Source of the DNA: Mycobacterium sp. ELW1
GTDB taxonomy: Bacteria > Actinomycetota > Actinomycetes > Mycobacteriales > Mycobacteriaceae
Direction: 5' to 3'
Length of the DNA: 64,000 bases
Assembly: GCF_008329905.1 (NCBI RefSeq)
Contig: NZ_CP032155.1
Span: 5,084,001 to 5,148,000 of the forward strand
Under the pieces are notes generated by a model. It was not told the DNA's origin. It saw only the letters and a program-made list of their open reading frames with translations, and made no database searches. How positions within the stretch are numbered: position 1 is the first letter of the stretch; every line of letters begins with the position of its first letter. The position numbers and the translations under genes were made by a program. Positions 1-8,242 of the stretch are shown here, piece after piece.

Positions 1-191
1 CCGGCACTCCCGAATCCGGTGGGCTGACGTCCCGTGAACTCCTGCGAATGCTGCGCCGCCTCAACGGGATCAACGTCGTCGGGGCAGATGTCGTGGAAGT
101 CGCGCCCGCCTACGACCACGCCGAGATCACGTCGATCGCCGCCGCGACGGTGGTCTTCGATCTGCTGAGCCTGATCGTCGCCAACAGCTGA
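1..191 (+). CDS. agmatinase/ureohydrolase family protein, C-terminal fragment
   Basis: The window opens inside this gene, and only about the last 62 codons are visible, in the frame starting at base 3 and ending at TGA 189-191. The fragment reads [12 protein letters not shown], then [20 protein letters not shown], which is the C-terminal signature of agmatinase/guanidinobutyrase-type ureohydrolases. These are Mn-dependent enzymes that release urea from guanidino compounds. The metal ligands lie upstream and cannot be checked. A creatininase-family gene about 1.9 kb downstream fits a shared theme of guanidino or cyclic amide hydrolysis. The exact substrate cannot be told from this fragment. 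Confidence 0.85.
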   Translation, partial: GTPESGGLTSRELLRMLRRLNGINVVGADVVEVAPAYDHAEITSIAAATVVFDLLSLIVANS

Positions 192-194
192 GCG

Positions 195-955
195 TCAGAC
201 CGAGTCGGGAACGTAAGTCCTTTGCGCCCATTGGAATACCTGCCAGGCGGCGACCTCGTCGAACATGTCGTGCACCCGCCGGGCGGCCTCGGCTCCGATC
301 GGCTTGGCGTCGCGGGCCTTCACCTGGACCTCCGCGCTGCGCTCCATCATCAGGAAGTACCCGACCGCCGCGTCGACACTGCCACCGACGGTCAGCAGCC
401 CGTGGTTGCGCAGGATCGCGGCTCTGGCTCCCCCGAGGGTGGCCGCGATGCGCTTGCCGCCGTCGGTCGAGGCGATGTTGACCTCCTCGTCGTCGAAGAT
501 CTCCTGATCGCCGAAGAAGGCGCAGGCCTCCTGTGAGATCGGCGTCAACTTGGTGACCAGTGCGGAAAACGGTGTGCCATAAGGGGTATGGCAGTGCGCG
601 GCCGCAACGACATCGGGACGGGCTCATGCAGCGGGCCATGGATGTAATAGGCGGCGACGTTGATGTGGCCGCCCTCGACCGTCCCGTCGGGACGAACCAG
701 CACCAGATCATCGGTGGTCATGAACCGGAACGGCACGCCGTAGCGGCCGAGCCAGAAGCAGTCCGGCTGCTCCGGGTCGCGCGCCGAGATGTGCCCGTCG
801 CCCAGCGAGCCCCAGCCCATGGCGCCGAATACCCGGTACGCCAGCGCCAGACGCCGCTTGCGGTGCTCTCTCAGTTCGGCGGGATCGGTGATCACAGGTT
901 CGCCGGCGTACGGGTCGAGAAAATTGCACGGGTCAGTCACGATGGTCCTATTCAA
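195..955 (-). pseudogene. class II aldolase/adducin family protein, broken by a 1-nt frameshift
   Basis: Two reverse-strand frames together make one class II aldolase/adducin domain (fuculose-phosphate-aldolase fold). The upstream part (955 to about 620) ends in HINVAAYYIHGPLHE and then runs into nonsense, stopping at 545. The downstream frame, read from the same point, gives the zinc-site segment AAAHCHTPYGTPFSALVTK, then TPISQEACAFFGDQE, RNHGLLTVGGS and the normal C-terminus at 195. One missing base around 618-623 explains the break. Restored length is about 253 aa, normal for the family. The upstream piece alone loses the HCH zinc ligands, so it would be inactive. It diverges from the 2-hydroxyacid dehydrogenase gene. 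Either real decay or a sequencing deletion would fit. Confidence 0.8.
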
Positions 956-960
956 CGACG

Positions 961-979
961 TTCAAATACGATATCGAAA
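961..979. promoter_or_regulatory. degenerate copy of the 8-3-8 palindromic operator
   Basis: In the 42-bp gap between the divergent aldolase and 2-hydroxyacid dehydrogenase genes lies TTCAAATA-CGA-TATCGAAA. The right arm matches 8/8 and the left arm 5/8 to the perfect site at 1985-2003, with the same 3-bp spacer. Binding by the cluster's TetR protein is inferred. Confidence 0.4.
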
Positions 980-997
980 TTGTTCGCCCGCGTCGCG

Positions 998-1957
998 GTG
1001 AGCCGAACGGAGCAGAGTTTGTCGAGTCGTCCCCGGGTTCTGGTCATCGCCGAACCCGACCCTGAGCTGCCACCCCCGCCGCTTGCGCTGATCCCGCCCG
1101 ACGTCGACGTCGTCGAGGTGCGCGGAACACCCACTCCAGACCAGCTCGCCGGGGCCGACGTGCTCTACGTGTGGGACCACCGCTTCGCCGATCTGGCCCC
1201 GGTGTTGCGCGACGCCGACCGGCTGCGCTGGGTGCACGCCGCGTCGGTGGGCGTCAACCGGCTGATCTGCCCTGAGCTCGCTCAGCGCCAGGTCACGCTC
1301 ACCAATTCGCGCGGCGTCTTCGACACCTCGATCGCCGAGTGGGTGCTCGCCGTCGTGCTCAGCTTCGTCAAAGGGCTACCCCGCACTCTCGCGCTGCAGC
1401 GCGAGGGCACCTGGCATTACCGCACGACCGGCCGGCTGGCCGGTAAACGAGCCGCCGTCATCGGCACCGGCTCGATTGGGCGCGCCGTCGCCGACCGCCT
1501 GAGCAGGCTCGATGTCCAGGTGACGCTGGTCGGCCGCCAGGAATCCGGCGACCTGACCGCGGTGGCAGCCGAGGTCGACATCCTGGTCGCCGCGGTGCCG
1601 CTGACCGCGGCGACCACCGGCCTGATCGACGCGGACGTCCTCGCCGCGCTGGGGCCGGCCGGCTTCGTGGTCAACGTCGGGCGGGGACCCACGGTGGTCG
1701 AGGCCGAGCTCGTCGAGGCGTTGCGGACGGGCGCCATCGCCGGGGCCGCGCTCGACGTGTTCGAGGTCGAGCCGCTGCCCGCGGACTCGCCGCTGTGGTC
1801 GATGCCCAACGTGCTGGTGTCACCGCACATGTCGGGCGATTACGTGGGGTTCGAGGTCGACATGATGGGGGTGTTCGTCGACAACCTCGGGCGCTGGCTA
1901 CGCGGCGAGCAGCTGCACAACATCGTCGATCCAAACTTCGGATACGTGCGGTCCTGA
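998..1957 (+). CDS. D-isomer-specific 2-hydroxyacid dehydrogenase
   Basis: A cytosolic NAD(P)-dependent oxidoreductase of the D-2-hydroxyacid dehydrogenase family, about 319 aa. The Rossmann fingerprint GTGSIGRAVADRL follows residue 145. The catalytic Arg lies in NVGRGPTVVEAEL, the Glu in DVFEVEPLP and the His in VSPHMSGDY, so the active site looks complete. GTG 998 is chosen as start because the conserved N-terminal strand (PRVLVIAEPD) begins about 10 codons later; TTG 1019 is an alternative. The frame stays open upstream to 560, but that part is antisense to the aldolase. It is the first gene of the forward TetR-linked cluster. The substrate is unknown. Confidence 0.85.
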   Translation: MSRTEQSLSSRPRVLVIAEPDPELPPPPLALIPPDVDVVEVRGTPTPDQLAGADVLYVWDHRFADLAPVLRDADRLRWVHAASVGVNRLICPELAQRQVTLTNSRGVFDTSIAEWVLAVVLSFVKGLPRTLALQREGTWHYRTTGRLAGKRAAVIGTGSIGRAVADRLSRLDVQVTLVGRQESGDLTAVAAEVDILVAAVPLTAATTGLIDADVLAALGPAGFVVNVGRGPTVVEAELVEALRTGAIAGAALDVFEVEPLPADSPLWSMPNVLVSPHMSGDYVGFEVDMMGVFVDNLGRWLRGEQLHNIVDPNFGYVRS

Positions 1958-1984
1958 CGGTGTTTCGGATACGAGAACCAGCTG

Positions 1985-2003
1985 TTTCGATAATGTATCG
2001 AAA
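1985..2003. promoter_or_regulatory. perfect palindromic operator candidate (TetR-type)
   Basis: TTTCGATA-ATG-TATCGAAA is a perfect 8-bp inverted repeat with a 3-bp spacer, 61 bp before the creatininase-family start and 27 bp after the preceding stop. It is likely the binding site of the TetR regulator at 4322-4999, which ends the operon. A degenerate second copy lies at 961-979. Confidence 0.6.
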
Positions 2004-2063
2004 GCGCCGATATCGCGCTGTCGTGTTATCAATTGTTGGTCTCCGAATGAATAAAGGTGAGCG

Positions 2064-2897
2064 ATGATCGACGACCCGATGCGACCCGTCATCGGCGCAG
2101 GCACCACCGAATACGAGTGGATGACCTGGCCCGAGATCGCGGCAGCCGCTGCCGCGGACGCGCCGATCGTCATCGCGGTGGGTTCGACCGAACAGCACGG
2201 GCCGCACCTGCCGGTGAGCGCCGACTGGGTGATCCCGCAGACGCTGCTGCGGCTGGCGGCGGTCAAACGCCCGTTCGTGGTGGGGCCGGCACTGCGGCTC
2301 GGCTACCGGTCACGCCCGGCCAGCGGCGGCGGGCAGCAGTTCCCCGGCACCCTGTCGTTGCGCGCCACCACCTTCATCGCGATGATCGAAGACCTGCTCG
2401 ACGAGTTGATCCGCACCGGGTTCCGCCGAATTATGTTGTACAACTGGCACTTCGAGAACACGAACTTCGTCTACGAACCGGCCTACCTGGTGTCGGGGCG
2501 CTCCCCCGGCGTGAAGATCGTCGTCGTCGAGAACGCGATGCCCGAGTTCGGGGCGGCCGACCTGGGTGTGCTGTTCCCCGACGGCTTTCCCGGCCTCGCG
2601 CTCGAACACGCCGCGGTGATCGAGACGTCACTGTTCGAATATCTCCGACCGGCCACCGTGCGAATGGATCGCATCGTCGACGACGCGCCGGCCCGGAACG
2701 TGCCGTGGGACGTCCTGCCGATCGACCCCTCGATGTCGACCGCCACCGGCGTGCTCGCGTCGGCTACCCAGGCCACCGCCGCCAAAGGCGAGTTGCTGGC
2801 CGAGCGGATCGTCGACCACATCGTGTCCATCCTCGACGCCGAGTTCGAGCCGATCGAGCGCGACGCGATGCTGCTGACCGCCGACCAGGACAGCTGA
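2064..2897 (+). CDS. creatininase family amidohydrolase
   Basis: A 277-aa member of the creatininase (creatinine amidohydrolase)/MftE superfamily, metal-dependent hydrolases of cyclic amides and related bonds. The first metal motif is VGSTEQHGPHLPVSAD near residue 40, supplying Glu, His and Asp ligands. The second is YNWHFENTNFVYE near residue 130, with His and Glu in the same arrangement as the NGHYEN motif of true creatininase rather than the GHGGN of MftE. A late Glu sits in FPGLALEHAAVIETS. ATG 2064 is preceded by AAGGTGAGCG. It forms an operon with two SDR genes (1 bp before the first). Creatinine itself is not proven as substrate; another lactam or guanidino derivative is possible. Confidence 0.82.
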   Translation: MIDDPMRPVIGAGTTEYEWMTWPEIAAAAAADAPIVIAVGSTEQHGPHLPVSADWVIPQTLLRLAAVKRPFVVGPALRLGYRSRPASGGGQQFPGTLSLRATTFIAMIEDLLDELIRTGFRRIMLYNWHFENTNFVYEPAYLVSGRSPGVKIVVVENAMPEFGAADLGVLFPDGFPGLALEHAAVIETSLFEYLRPATVRMDRIVDDAPARNVPWDVLPIDPSMSTATGVLASATQATAAKGELLAERIVDHIVSILDAEFEPIERDAMLLTADQDS

Positions 2898-2898
2898 C

Positions 2899-3609
2899 AT
2901 GGTAGGCACAGCACTGGTCACCGGCGGCGCCACCGGGATGGGCCGGGCCACGGCGTACCTGCTTGCCGAACGCGGTTACCGGGTTGCCATCGACCACCTC
3001 GGTTCCACGGCCGACGCCGAACAGGTCGCCGACGACATCGGCGGTATCGCCTACGAGGCCGACGTCGCCGACATCGGGGCCGTCGACGCACTCGTCAGCG
3101 CCGTCGAGTCCGATCTGGGCCCGATCGACGTTGCGGTGGCCTGCGCGGGTTTCGACGTGGACGTCCCGCTGGCGGAGGTGACCGAGGACCTGTGGCGCCG
3201 CAGCCTCGAGGTGATGCTCGGCGGCTGCGCCAATGTGATCGCAACGGTCGGGCCGCGCATGCGGGCCCGACGACGCGGCTCGATTGTCGGGATCTCCTCA
3301 GAGCTGGCCTTGCTCGGCGACGAGAACCATGTGCCGTACGTGACGGCGAAGTCGGCGATGATCGGGCTGGTTCGCTCGATCGCGCGCGAGTACGGTCCCG
3401 ACCAGGTGCGCGTCAATATCGTGTGCCCGGGTCCCACCGACACCGCGATGCTCACCGAGCGATGGCGGGGCGAGGACTACCGGAACAGCATCGCGCTCAA
3501 CCGGTTCGGCACTCCCGACGAACTGGCCCGCGCGATCGTCGACGTGGCCGAATGGACCTGGCTGACCGGCCAGGTGATCTCGCCCAACGGCGGCGTGGTG
3601 ATCCAGTGA
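2899..3609 (+). CDS. SDR family NAD(P)-dependent oxidoreductase
   Basis: A classical short-chain dehydrogenase of 236 aa. The cofactor motif TGGATGMG lies at residues 8-15, CAGFD stands where NNAG is usual, the catalytic Ser is in GISSELALLG, and Tyr-x-x-x-Lys is YVTAK. The C-terminal GQVISPNGGVVI is typical of FabG-like enzymes. The start is one base after the creatininase stop, and the next SDR overlaps its stop, so the genes are translationally coupled. Its substrate is unknown; context suggests oxidation or reduction of an intermediate of the same pathway. Confidence 0.85.
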   Translation: MVGTALVTGGATGMGRATAYLLAERGYRVAIDHLGSTADAEQVADDIGGIAYEADVADIGAVDALVSAVESDLGPIDVAVACAGFDVDVPLAEVTEDLWRRSLEVMLGGCANVIATVGPRMRARRRGSIVGISSELALLGDENHVPYVTAKSAMIGLVRSIAREYGPDQVRVNIVCPGPTDTAMLTERWRGEDYRNSIALNRFGTPDELARAIVDVAEWTWLTGQVISPNGGVVIQ

Positions 3610-4325
3610 GCGGGCAGATCGCACTGGTGACCGGTGCCGCGGGCGGAATCGGCCGCGCGATCGTGGCCGCTCTGGCCGACGCGGGCTGGACCGTCGTCGC
3701 CACGGACCTGCCCGACACCGGCGAGATCCCCTGCGCCGCAACGACAATCCCCGCCGACCTGCGCGGCCGGACCGCATGCCACGCACTGGTCGATACCGTC
3801 GTCGCCGACTTCGGCCGGCTCGAGCTGCTGGTGAACAACGCCGCCACGATGACGGTCGTCGAGCCGACCCCCACCACGATGGAGCTGTGGTGGCGCGATA
3901 TCGACGTGAACCTGTCGTCGCCGCTGTGGCTGACCCAGGCCGCGGCGCCGGCGCTTCGGGCGGCCGGCGGGCAGGTCGTCAACATGTGCAGCATCTCCGG
4001 GCTGCGCGGCGAGCCGGGTTTCAGCGCCTACGCGGCCAGTAAAGCCGGCCTGCTCGGGATGACCCGTTCACTGGCCCGCGAACTGGCCCCGGAGGTGCGG
4101 GTCAACGCGGTCGCTCCGGGCCCCACCGACACCGAACAGCTCCACCGCGACGCCGAGTTTCGCGGAGTCAGCCTGCAGCAGATGCACCGCGAGTACAGCG
4201 CTGACATGCCGATCGGACGGCTGATCCAGCCCGGCGAGGTGGCCGACGTGGTGCGCTTCCTGGCCGGCGCGCGGTCGCTCACCGGCGAGTGCATCCAGAT
4301 CAACGGCGGGATGCTGATGTCGTGA
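3606..4325 (+). CDS. SDR family NAD(P)-dependent oxidoreductase
   Basis: A second classical SDR of 239 aa, starting at GTG 3606, which overlaps the previous stop (GTGA). Motifs are TGAAGGIG near the N-terminus, LLVNNAATM, the catalytic Ser in CSISGLRG, YAASK, and the C-terminal LTGECIQINGGMLM. It differs in motif detail from the SDR just upstream, so the two are probably consecutive-step enzymes rather than a recent duplication. The following TetR gene overlaps its stop by 4 bp. Substrate unknown. Confidence 0.85.
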   Translation: MSGQIALVTGAAGGIGRAIVAALADAGWTVVATDLPDTGEIPCAATTIPADLRGRTACHALVDTVVADFGRLELLVNNAATMTVVEPTPTTMELWWRDIDVNLSSPLWLTQAAAPALRAAGGQVVNMCSISGLRGEPGFSAYAASKAGLLGMTRSLARELAPEVRVNAVAPGPTDTEQLHRDAEFRGVSLQQMHREYSADMPIGRLIQPGEVADVVRFLAGARSLTGECIQINGGMLMS

Positions 4326-4999
4326 GAAGCGAATTCGACCGCCGCGGTGACATTCTCGTCGTCGCCGCCCGACTGTTCGCCGAGCGCGGGTACCTCAACA
4401 CCACGATGACCGAGATCGCCCGCACCTGCGGACTCGGACAGTCGTCGCTGTACTACTGGTTCCGGCAGAAGGAAGACATCCTGCTGGGTCTGCTCGCCCT
4501 CAACCGGGTGTCGCTGGACTTCGCCCGGCAGATGGTGGCTGCGACGGGCTCACCCGCGGTGCGCCTGTTGCGCCTGCTGCGATTGGACATCGGCGAGCTG
4601 TGTTCGGCAGCGGTCGATATCTGCGAGGTCGAGGTGCTCGCCGAAGCGCAGCCCGAGGTGTTCGCCGAGTTCTGGACCGACACCGCGGAGCTTCACCGGC
4701 AGATGGCCACCCTGATCAGCGAGGGCATCACCTGCGGCGAGTTCATCGACTGCGACCCCGAATTCGCCGCGCTGAACATCTGCGCCGCCGAAGAAGGTGT
4801 GCAGCGCCGCTACCGAAACTCCGCCTCGCACGCCCCCGAGGGAACCAGTCCGTTCCGGCACCCGAACTACTCGCGCGAGCACATCGCCGACGAACTGTCG
4901 GCCATGCTGGTTCGCGGCCTGCTACGCGACCCGTCGACGCTGCCCGCCCTTCGAGCCCGGGCCGGCGACGCGGCTAGCGAGTTGACAGCAGGTCGATGA
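4322..4999 (+). CDS. TetR/AcrR family transcriptional regulator
   Basis: A 225-aa regulator with an N-terminal TetR helix-turn-helix: LFAERGYLNTTMTEIARTCG, then LGQSSLYYWFRQKEDIL. The all-helical C-terminal half is the ligand-binding and dimerisation part. GTG 4322 overlaps the upstream SDR stop (GTGA), placing it last in the hydroxyacid dehydrogenase-creatininase-SDR-SDR operon, so it probably represses that operon. The palindromes at 1985-2003 and 961-979 are the obvious candidate operators. Its 3' end overlaps the convergent FKBP gene by 26 bp. Confidence 0.85.
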   Translation: MRSEFDRRGDILVVAARLFAERGYLNTTMTEIARTCGLGQSSLYYWFRQKEDILLGLLALNRVSLDFARQMVAATGSPAVRLLRLLRLDIGELCSAAVDICEVEVLAEAQPEVFAEFWTDTAELHRQMATLISEGITCGEFIDCDPEFAALNICAAEEGVQRRYRNSASHAPEGTSPFRHPNYSREHIADELSAMLVRGLLRDPSTLPALRARAGDAASELTAGR

Positions 5000-5336
5000 C
5001 GAAAATGAGGGTCTTGCCGGACAATTGGTGTCCGCCGCCGGCCGGGCCGTAGGCCTGCTCGGGCGGGATCGTGAGCTGACGGCGCCCGCCCACCTTCATG
5101 CCGGGGATTCCGTCCTGCCAGCCCTGGATCAGCCCGCGCAACGGGAAGGAGATGGACTCGCCGCGGTTCCACGAACTGTCGAACTCGGCGCCGGTGTCGT
5201 ACTCGACCCCTACGTAGTGGACGTCGACGACGGCGCCGGGCTTGGCCTCATCGCCGTCGCCGACCACCAGATCCTTGATGACCAGTTCGGTGGGCGCCGG
5301 GCCGTCGGGGAATTCGATCTCGGGTTTGCTCGTCAC
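4974..5336 (-). CDS. FKBP-type peptidyl-prolyl cis-trans isomerase
   Basis: A 120-aa single-domain FKBP that accelerates proline isomerisation in protein folding. Family landmarks are VDVHYVGVEYDTGAEFDSSW (flap with the conserved Tyr/Asp), ISFPLRGLIQGWQDGIPGMK, RRQLTIPPEQAYG and the C-terminal LIFVIDLL. No signal peptide is seen, so it is probably cytosolic. It lies 18 bp after the GntR gene on the same strand and converges on the TetR gene with a 26-bp overlap. FKBPs of this size are common actinobacterial housekeeping proteins. Confidence 0.92.
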   Translation of the reverse strand: MTSKPEIEFPDGPAPTELVIKDLVVGDGDEAKPGAVVDVHYVGVEYDTGAEFDSSWNRGESISFPLRGLIQGWQDGIPGMKVGGRRQLTIPPEQAYGPAGGGHQLSGKTLIFVIDLLSTR

Positions 5337-5354
5337 GGCTCACACAGTAGTCGC

Positions 5355-6140
5355 TCACGCGCTGCTGACCGAGCGTTCTACCCGGCCGTCCGTACCGCGA
5401 CGTTCCCGCGCGGTGACCGTCGACGTGGTGGCCGTCAACCGCACCCGGTCCGCGCGGAACAGGTCATAGGCGTACTCGAACGGCCGGTCGGCGGCGTCGC
5501 GAGTGATCCGGGTGATCGCCACCAGCGGCCTCCGGTGCGCGATGCCCAGCCAGTCGGCTTCGCGCGGGCTGGCGCTGACCACCTCGATGGTCTCGCTGGA
5601 CGTCGCGGGCACCAGGCCGTACCGAACCGCGAACAACTCGTACAGCGAGCCGCCGAGTGGCTGCTCCAGCAGATCGACGGCGTGCTCGGCGACGAAGCAC
5701 GAGAAGTCCACCGATAGCGGCACCCCGTCGGCGAAGCGCAGCCGCCGGATCGCGAAAACATCCTCGCCGGGCGTGATTTCCAGCGCGACGGCTTCCGCGG
5801 GAGTGGGCGGCCTACGGTCGGTGGCCAGCACCCGGGTCGCACTGGTGTGCCCGCCGCTCCGCAACCGCGCCGGCAGGCCGGCCAACTCTGCGGCGTTGCG
5901 TTCCACGACGTCGGCGCGCACGAACGTCCCCCCGTTGCGCCCGGTCCGCCGCTCCAGGACCCCGGCACGGCTCAACGGCAGCAGCGCGCTGCGCAGCGTG
6001 GAGCGGGACACCTCGAAGCGATCGGCCATCTCGCGTTCGGTGCCCAGCCGGGAGCCGGGCCGCAGAGTGCCCTGGGCGAGCATCGACAGGATGCGCCGCC
6101 GCACATCTTCGGCGATCGGGCCCCCATCCGACTCCTCCAT
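5355..6140 (-). CDS. GntR family transcriptional regulator (UTRA/HutC subfamily)
   Basis: A 261-aa regulator. Residues about 8-75 form a winged helix (IAEDVRRRILSMLAQGTLRPGSRL, then EREMADRFEVSRSTLRSAL). The rest is a UTRA effector domain (GEDVFAIRRLRFADGVPLSVD, then RPLVAITRITRDAADRPFEYAYDLFRADR). The start is 4 bp after the stop of the upstream SDR gene, so it is the last gene of the kinase-SDR-GntR operon. It is the likely local regulator of that operon and of the divergent permease-PLP enzyme genes. UTRA regulators bind small metabolites; the ligand here is unknown. Confidence 0.88.
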   Translation of the reverse strand: MEESDGGPIAEDVRRRILSMLAQGTLRPGSRLGTEREMADRFEVSRSTLRSALLPLSRAGVLERRTGRNGGTFVRADVVERNAAELAGLPARLRSGGHTSATRVLATDRRPPTPAEAVALEITPGEDVFAIRRLRFADGVPLSVDFSCFVAEHAVDLLEQPLGGSLYELFAVRYGLVPATSSETIEVVSASPREADWLGIAHRRPLVAITRITRDAADRPFEYAYDLFRADRVRLTATTSTVTARERRGTDGRVERSVSSA

Positions 6141-6144
6141 CGGA

Positions 6145-6921
6145 CTAGCCGTTCAGCGCATCCGGCGATTCGGGCAGAACCTGACCGCCGTCCACGGCGA
6201 TCGCCTGACCGGTGATGTAACCGGCCTCCACGGTGGCCAGGAAGGCGGCCAGATGGCCGATATCCTCCGGCTTGCCCAAGGCCCCCGCCGGGATCGCCTT
6301 GGTCATTCCGGCGATGTAGTCCTCGCCCATGTCCGCCAGACCCTCGGTGAAGATGTTGCCCGGCAGGACGGCGTTGACAGTGATCCCGTGCGGCGCCAGT
6401 TCGATTGCGGCGGTGCGCATGAAACCGAGCTGCGCCGCCTTCGACGCCCCGTAGTGCGACCATCCCGGAAAACCGGTGATCGGACCGGTGATCGACGACG
6501 TCAGAATCACCCGACCGCGCCCGGAGGCGATCAGGGCATCCAGGCACGCCTGCACGGTGAACACATTGCCCTTGACGTTGACGTCGAGGACCTCGGCCAG
6601 TTGAGCCGGCGTCATGGTGGCCAACGGCGCCTCGGGAAAGATGCCTGCGTTGGCGCAGACGACGTCGATGCCGCCGAACGCGTCGATGACCGAGGCGGCC
6701 AGTTCGGCGCACGCCACCGGATCGGTGACATCGGTCTGGATTCCCAACACCTTTCCGCTGCCCAGCGCGTCCAACTCCGCGACCACCGAGTCCAATTCGG
6801 TTCTCGAACGCGCGGCGATCGCGACATCGGCGCCCGCAGTGGCGAACACCGAGGCGATGCCGCGCCCGATGCCCTTGCTGCCACCGGTGACCACCACGGA
6901 CGTCGACTGCAGATCAAACAC
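6145..6921 (-). CDS. SDR family NAD(P)-dependent oxidoreductase (FabG-like)
   Basis: A 258-aa classical SDR: cofactor motif [10 protein letters not shown] at residues 12-21, NAGIF, the catalytic Ser in [16 protein letters not shown], and [19 protein letters not shown] 6921 is preceded by AAGGAGAT (revcomp of 6922-6933), a good ribosome site. It sits between the APH-fold kinase (27 bp upstream) and GntR (4 bp downstream). Possible roles include oxidation of an alcohol or reduction of an aldehyde made by the neighbouring phospho-lyase-like enzyme. FabG annotation would rest on family only. Confidence 0.87.
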   Translation of the reverse strand: MFDLQSTSVVVTGGSKGIGRGIASVFATAGADVAIAARSRTELDSVVAELDALGSGKVLGIQTDVTDPVACAELAASVIDAFGGIDVVCANAGIFPEAPLATMTPAQLAEVLDVNVKGNVFTVQACLDALIASGRGRVILTSSITGPITGFPGWSHYGASKAAQLGFMRTAAIELAPHGITVNAVLPGNIFTEGLADMGEDYIAGMTKAIPAGALGKPEDIGHLAAFLATVEAGYITGQAIAVDGGQVLPESPDALNG

Positions 6922-6948
6922 GCGTATCTCCTTGCATTGTTGGATGTT

Positions 6949-7962
6949 TCACACGCGGGATCCGAAGATCGCATCCTGCAACCAGGTGCGGTCCTCCAGA
7001 TACCGTTGCGCCAGCCGGGCGGTGTTGGGGGCGAAGTCTTCGCCCAGCTCTGCCGCAGCATCGGCGTCGGCGTGCGAGGCGATCCAGGCGGTCAGGTTGA
7101 TCCGGCGCAGCATCACGAACGACGGGACCAGCGCCACATGGTCGGCGGGGAGCGATCCGGCTTCGGAGTAACCCCTGAGCCACTCCGCGATGATGCGCTC
7201 GCCGGCCGGGGTGTCCTCGATGAACGACACCGCAGCGCCCAGATCGGCCAGATACCAGGACCACCCGCAGTCGTCGAAGTCGATCACGGTGATGCCTGCG
7301 CCCGCGTCGGTCGGGTCGACCATCAGATTGGCCAACCGCAGATCGGCGTGAACCAGCCCGAAACGGTCCGGGGCAGAACCGAACTCACTCAGCTTTGCGG
7401 TGATGTGATCGGCGGCGCGCTGGATCACGGCCCGGTCATCGTCGGTGAGGCCGGGCGCCAGACGCCAATTACCCCACCGGGCGTCCGGACCGAGGATGGT
7501 GTCGAGGTCCCAGCGGAACCGGGTGAACTCCGGCGGAAACGTCCAATTCCTGGCGTGCTCGTGCATGACAGCGGTGAGCCGGCCGAGTTGGTCGAAGCCG
7601 ACGGCCTCGGGATCGTCCTCCGCGGTGCAGCCCGCGACGAACGTCACCGCGTCGACGTGCAAGACGTCGCCGTCGACCTCGGCGGCCACGACGTCGGTTC
7701 CGTCGCGGGCGGCGATCAGCTCCGGCGTCAGCACCGACGTCTCCCTGCGCAGAGCCTTCATCCACGCCAGCTCGGAGCGGATCGCCTCCAGCGAGTGATA
7801 GCCCGGCCGGTGCACCCGTAAGACGATCGGGTCGTCGTCCTCGACCAGGTAGGTGGCGTTCTCGGACAGACTGAGCAGCCGCAATGGCGTGGTGTCTGCA
7901 CGACCGTAGGCGGGCAGTGCTGCACGCGCGAAAAACTCATGAGTCGGCGGCAGTCCCGGCAT
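6949..7962 (-). CDS. APH-fold phosphotransferase (candidate amino-alcohol kinase)
   Basis: A 337-aa protein of the aminoglycoside phosphotransferase/choline kinase superfamily. The Brenner motif is LVHADLRLANLMV (HxDxxxxN) near residue 230 and the Mg-binding motif IDFDDCGW follows near 255. The N-terminal lobe carries NATYLVEDDDPIVLRVHRPG with a probable ATP-site strand. ATG 7962 is chosen; GTG 7968 is an in-frame alternative. It heads the operon with SDR and GntR and diverges from an APC permease and a class III PLP enzyme of the phospho-lyase subfamily. That context points to a small-molecule kinase like hydroxylysine or ethanolamine kinases rather than antibiotic resistance. Confidence 0.82.
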   Translation of the reverse strand: MPGLPPTHEFFARAALPAYGRADTTPLRLLSLSENATYLVEDDDPIVLRVHRPGYHSLEAIRSELAWMKALRRETSVLTPELIAARDGTDVVAAEVDGDVLHVDAVTFVAGCTAEDDPEAVGFDQLGRLTAVMHEHARNWTFPPEFTRFRWDLDTILGPDARWGNWRLAPGLTDDDRAVIQRAADHITAKLSEFGSAPDRFGLVHADLRLANLMVDPTDAGAGITVIDFDDCGWSWYLADLGAAVSFIEDTPAGERIIAEWLRGYSEAGSLPADHVALVPSFVMLRRINLTAWIASHADADAAAELGEDFAPNTARLAQRYLEDRTWLQDAIFGSRV

Positions 7963-8242
7963 GGGCACCAGTGTGGACCATATCGGGGAGGCGAGCAGAC
8001 CAAATCGGCATATTTAACGTCGTTGTTTCGTGGCAGGGTTTTGGGAAACACACAGGAAACATGACCTGCGTATCGCCCGTAAGTTCCTGTTGACCAGGGG
8101 ATCTGGCGGGGTAACAATGTCGTCGTCGCACCACAGAGCCGTGCCGACATCGTCATTGCCTCCCGGGCTCAGTTGCAACCGGGAAATACCAGACCAAATA
8201 AAAGGCACGACCCCAGTCACAGTCGAGATGGGAATCCACACA

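Noticed and set aside
5503..7821. A 772-codon forward open frame
   Set aside because: It lies antisense to GntR, SDR and kinase genes with clear motifs, and its own translation is Arg/Gly/His-rich with no domain: a GC-rich shadow frame.
6949..7962. Aminoglycoside resistance as the role of the APH-fold protein
   Set aside because: Context (permease, SDR, PLP phospho-lyase-like enzyme, GntR) points to catabolism, and the fold is shared by many metabolic kinases.
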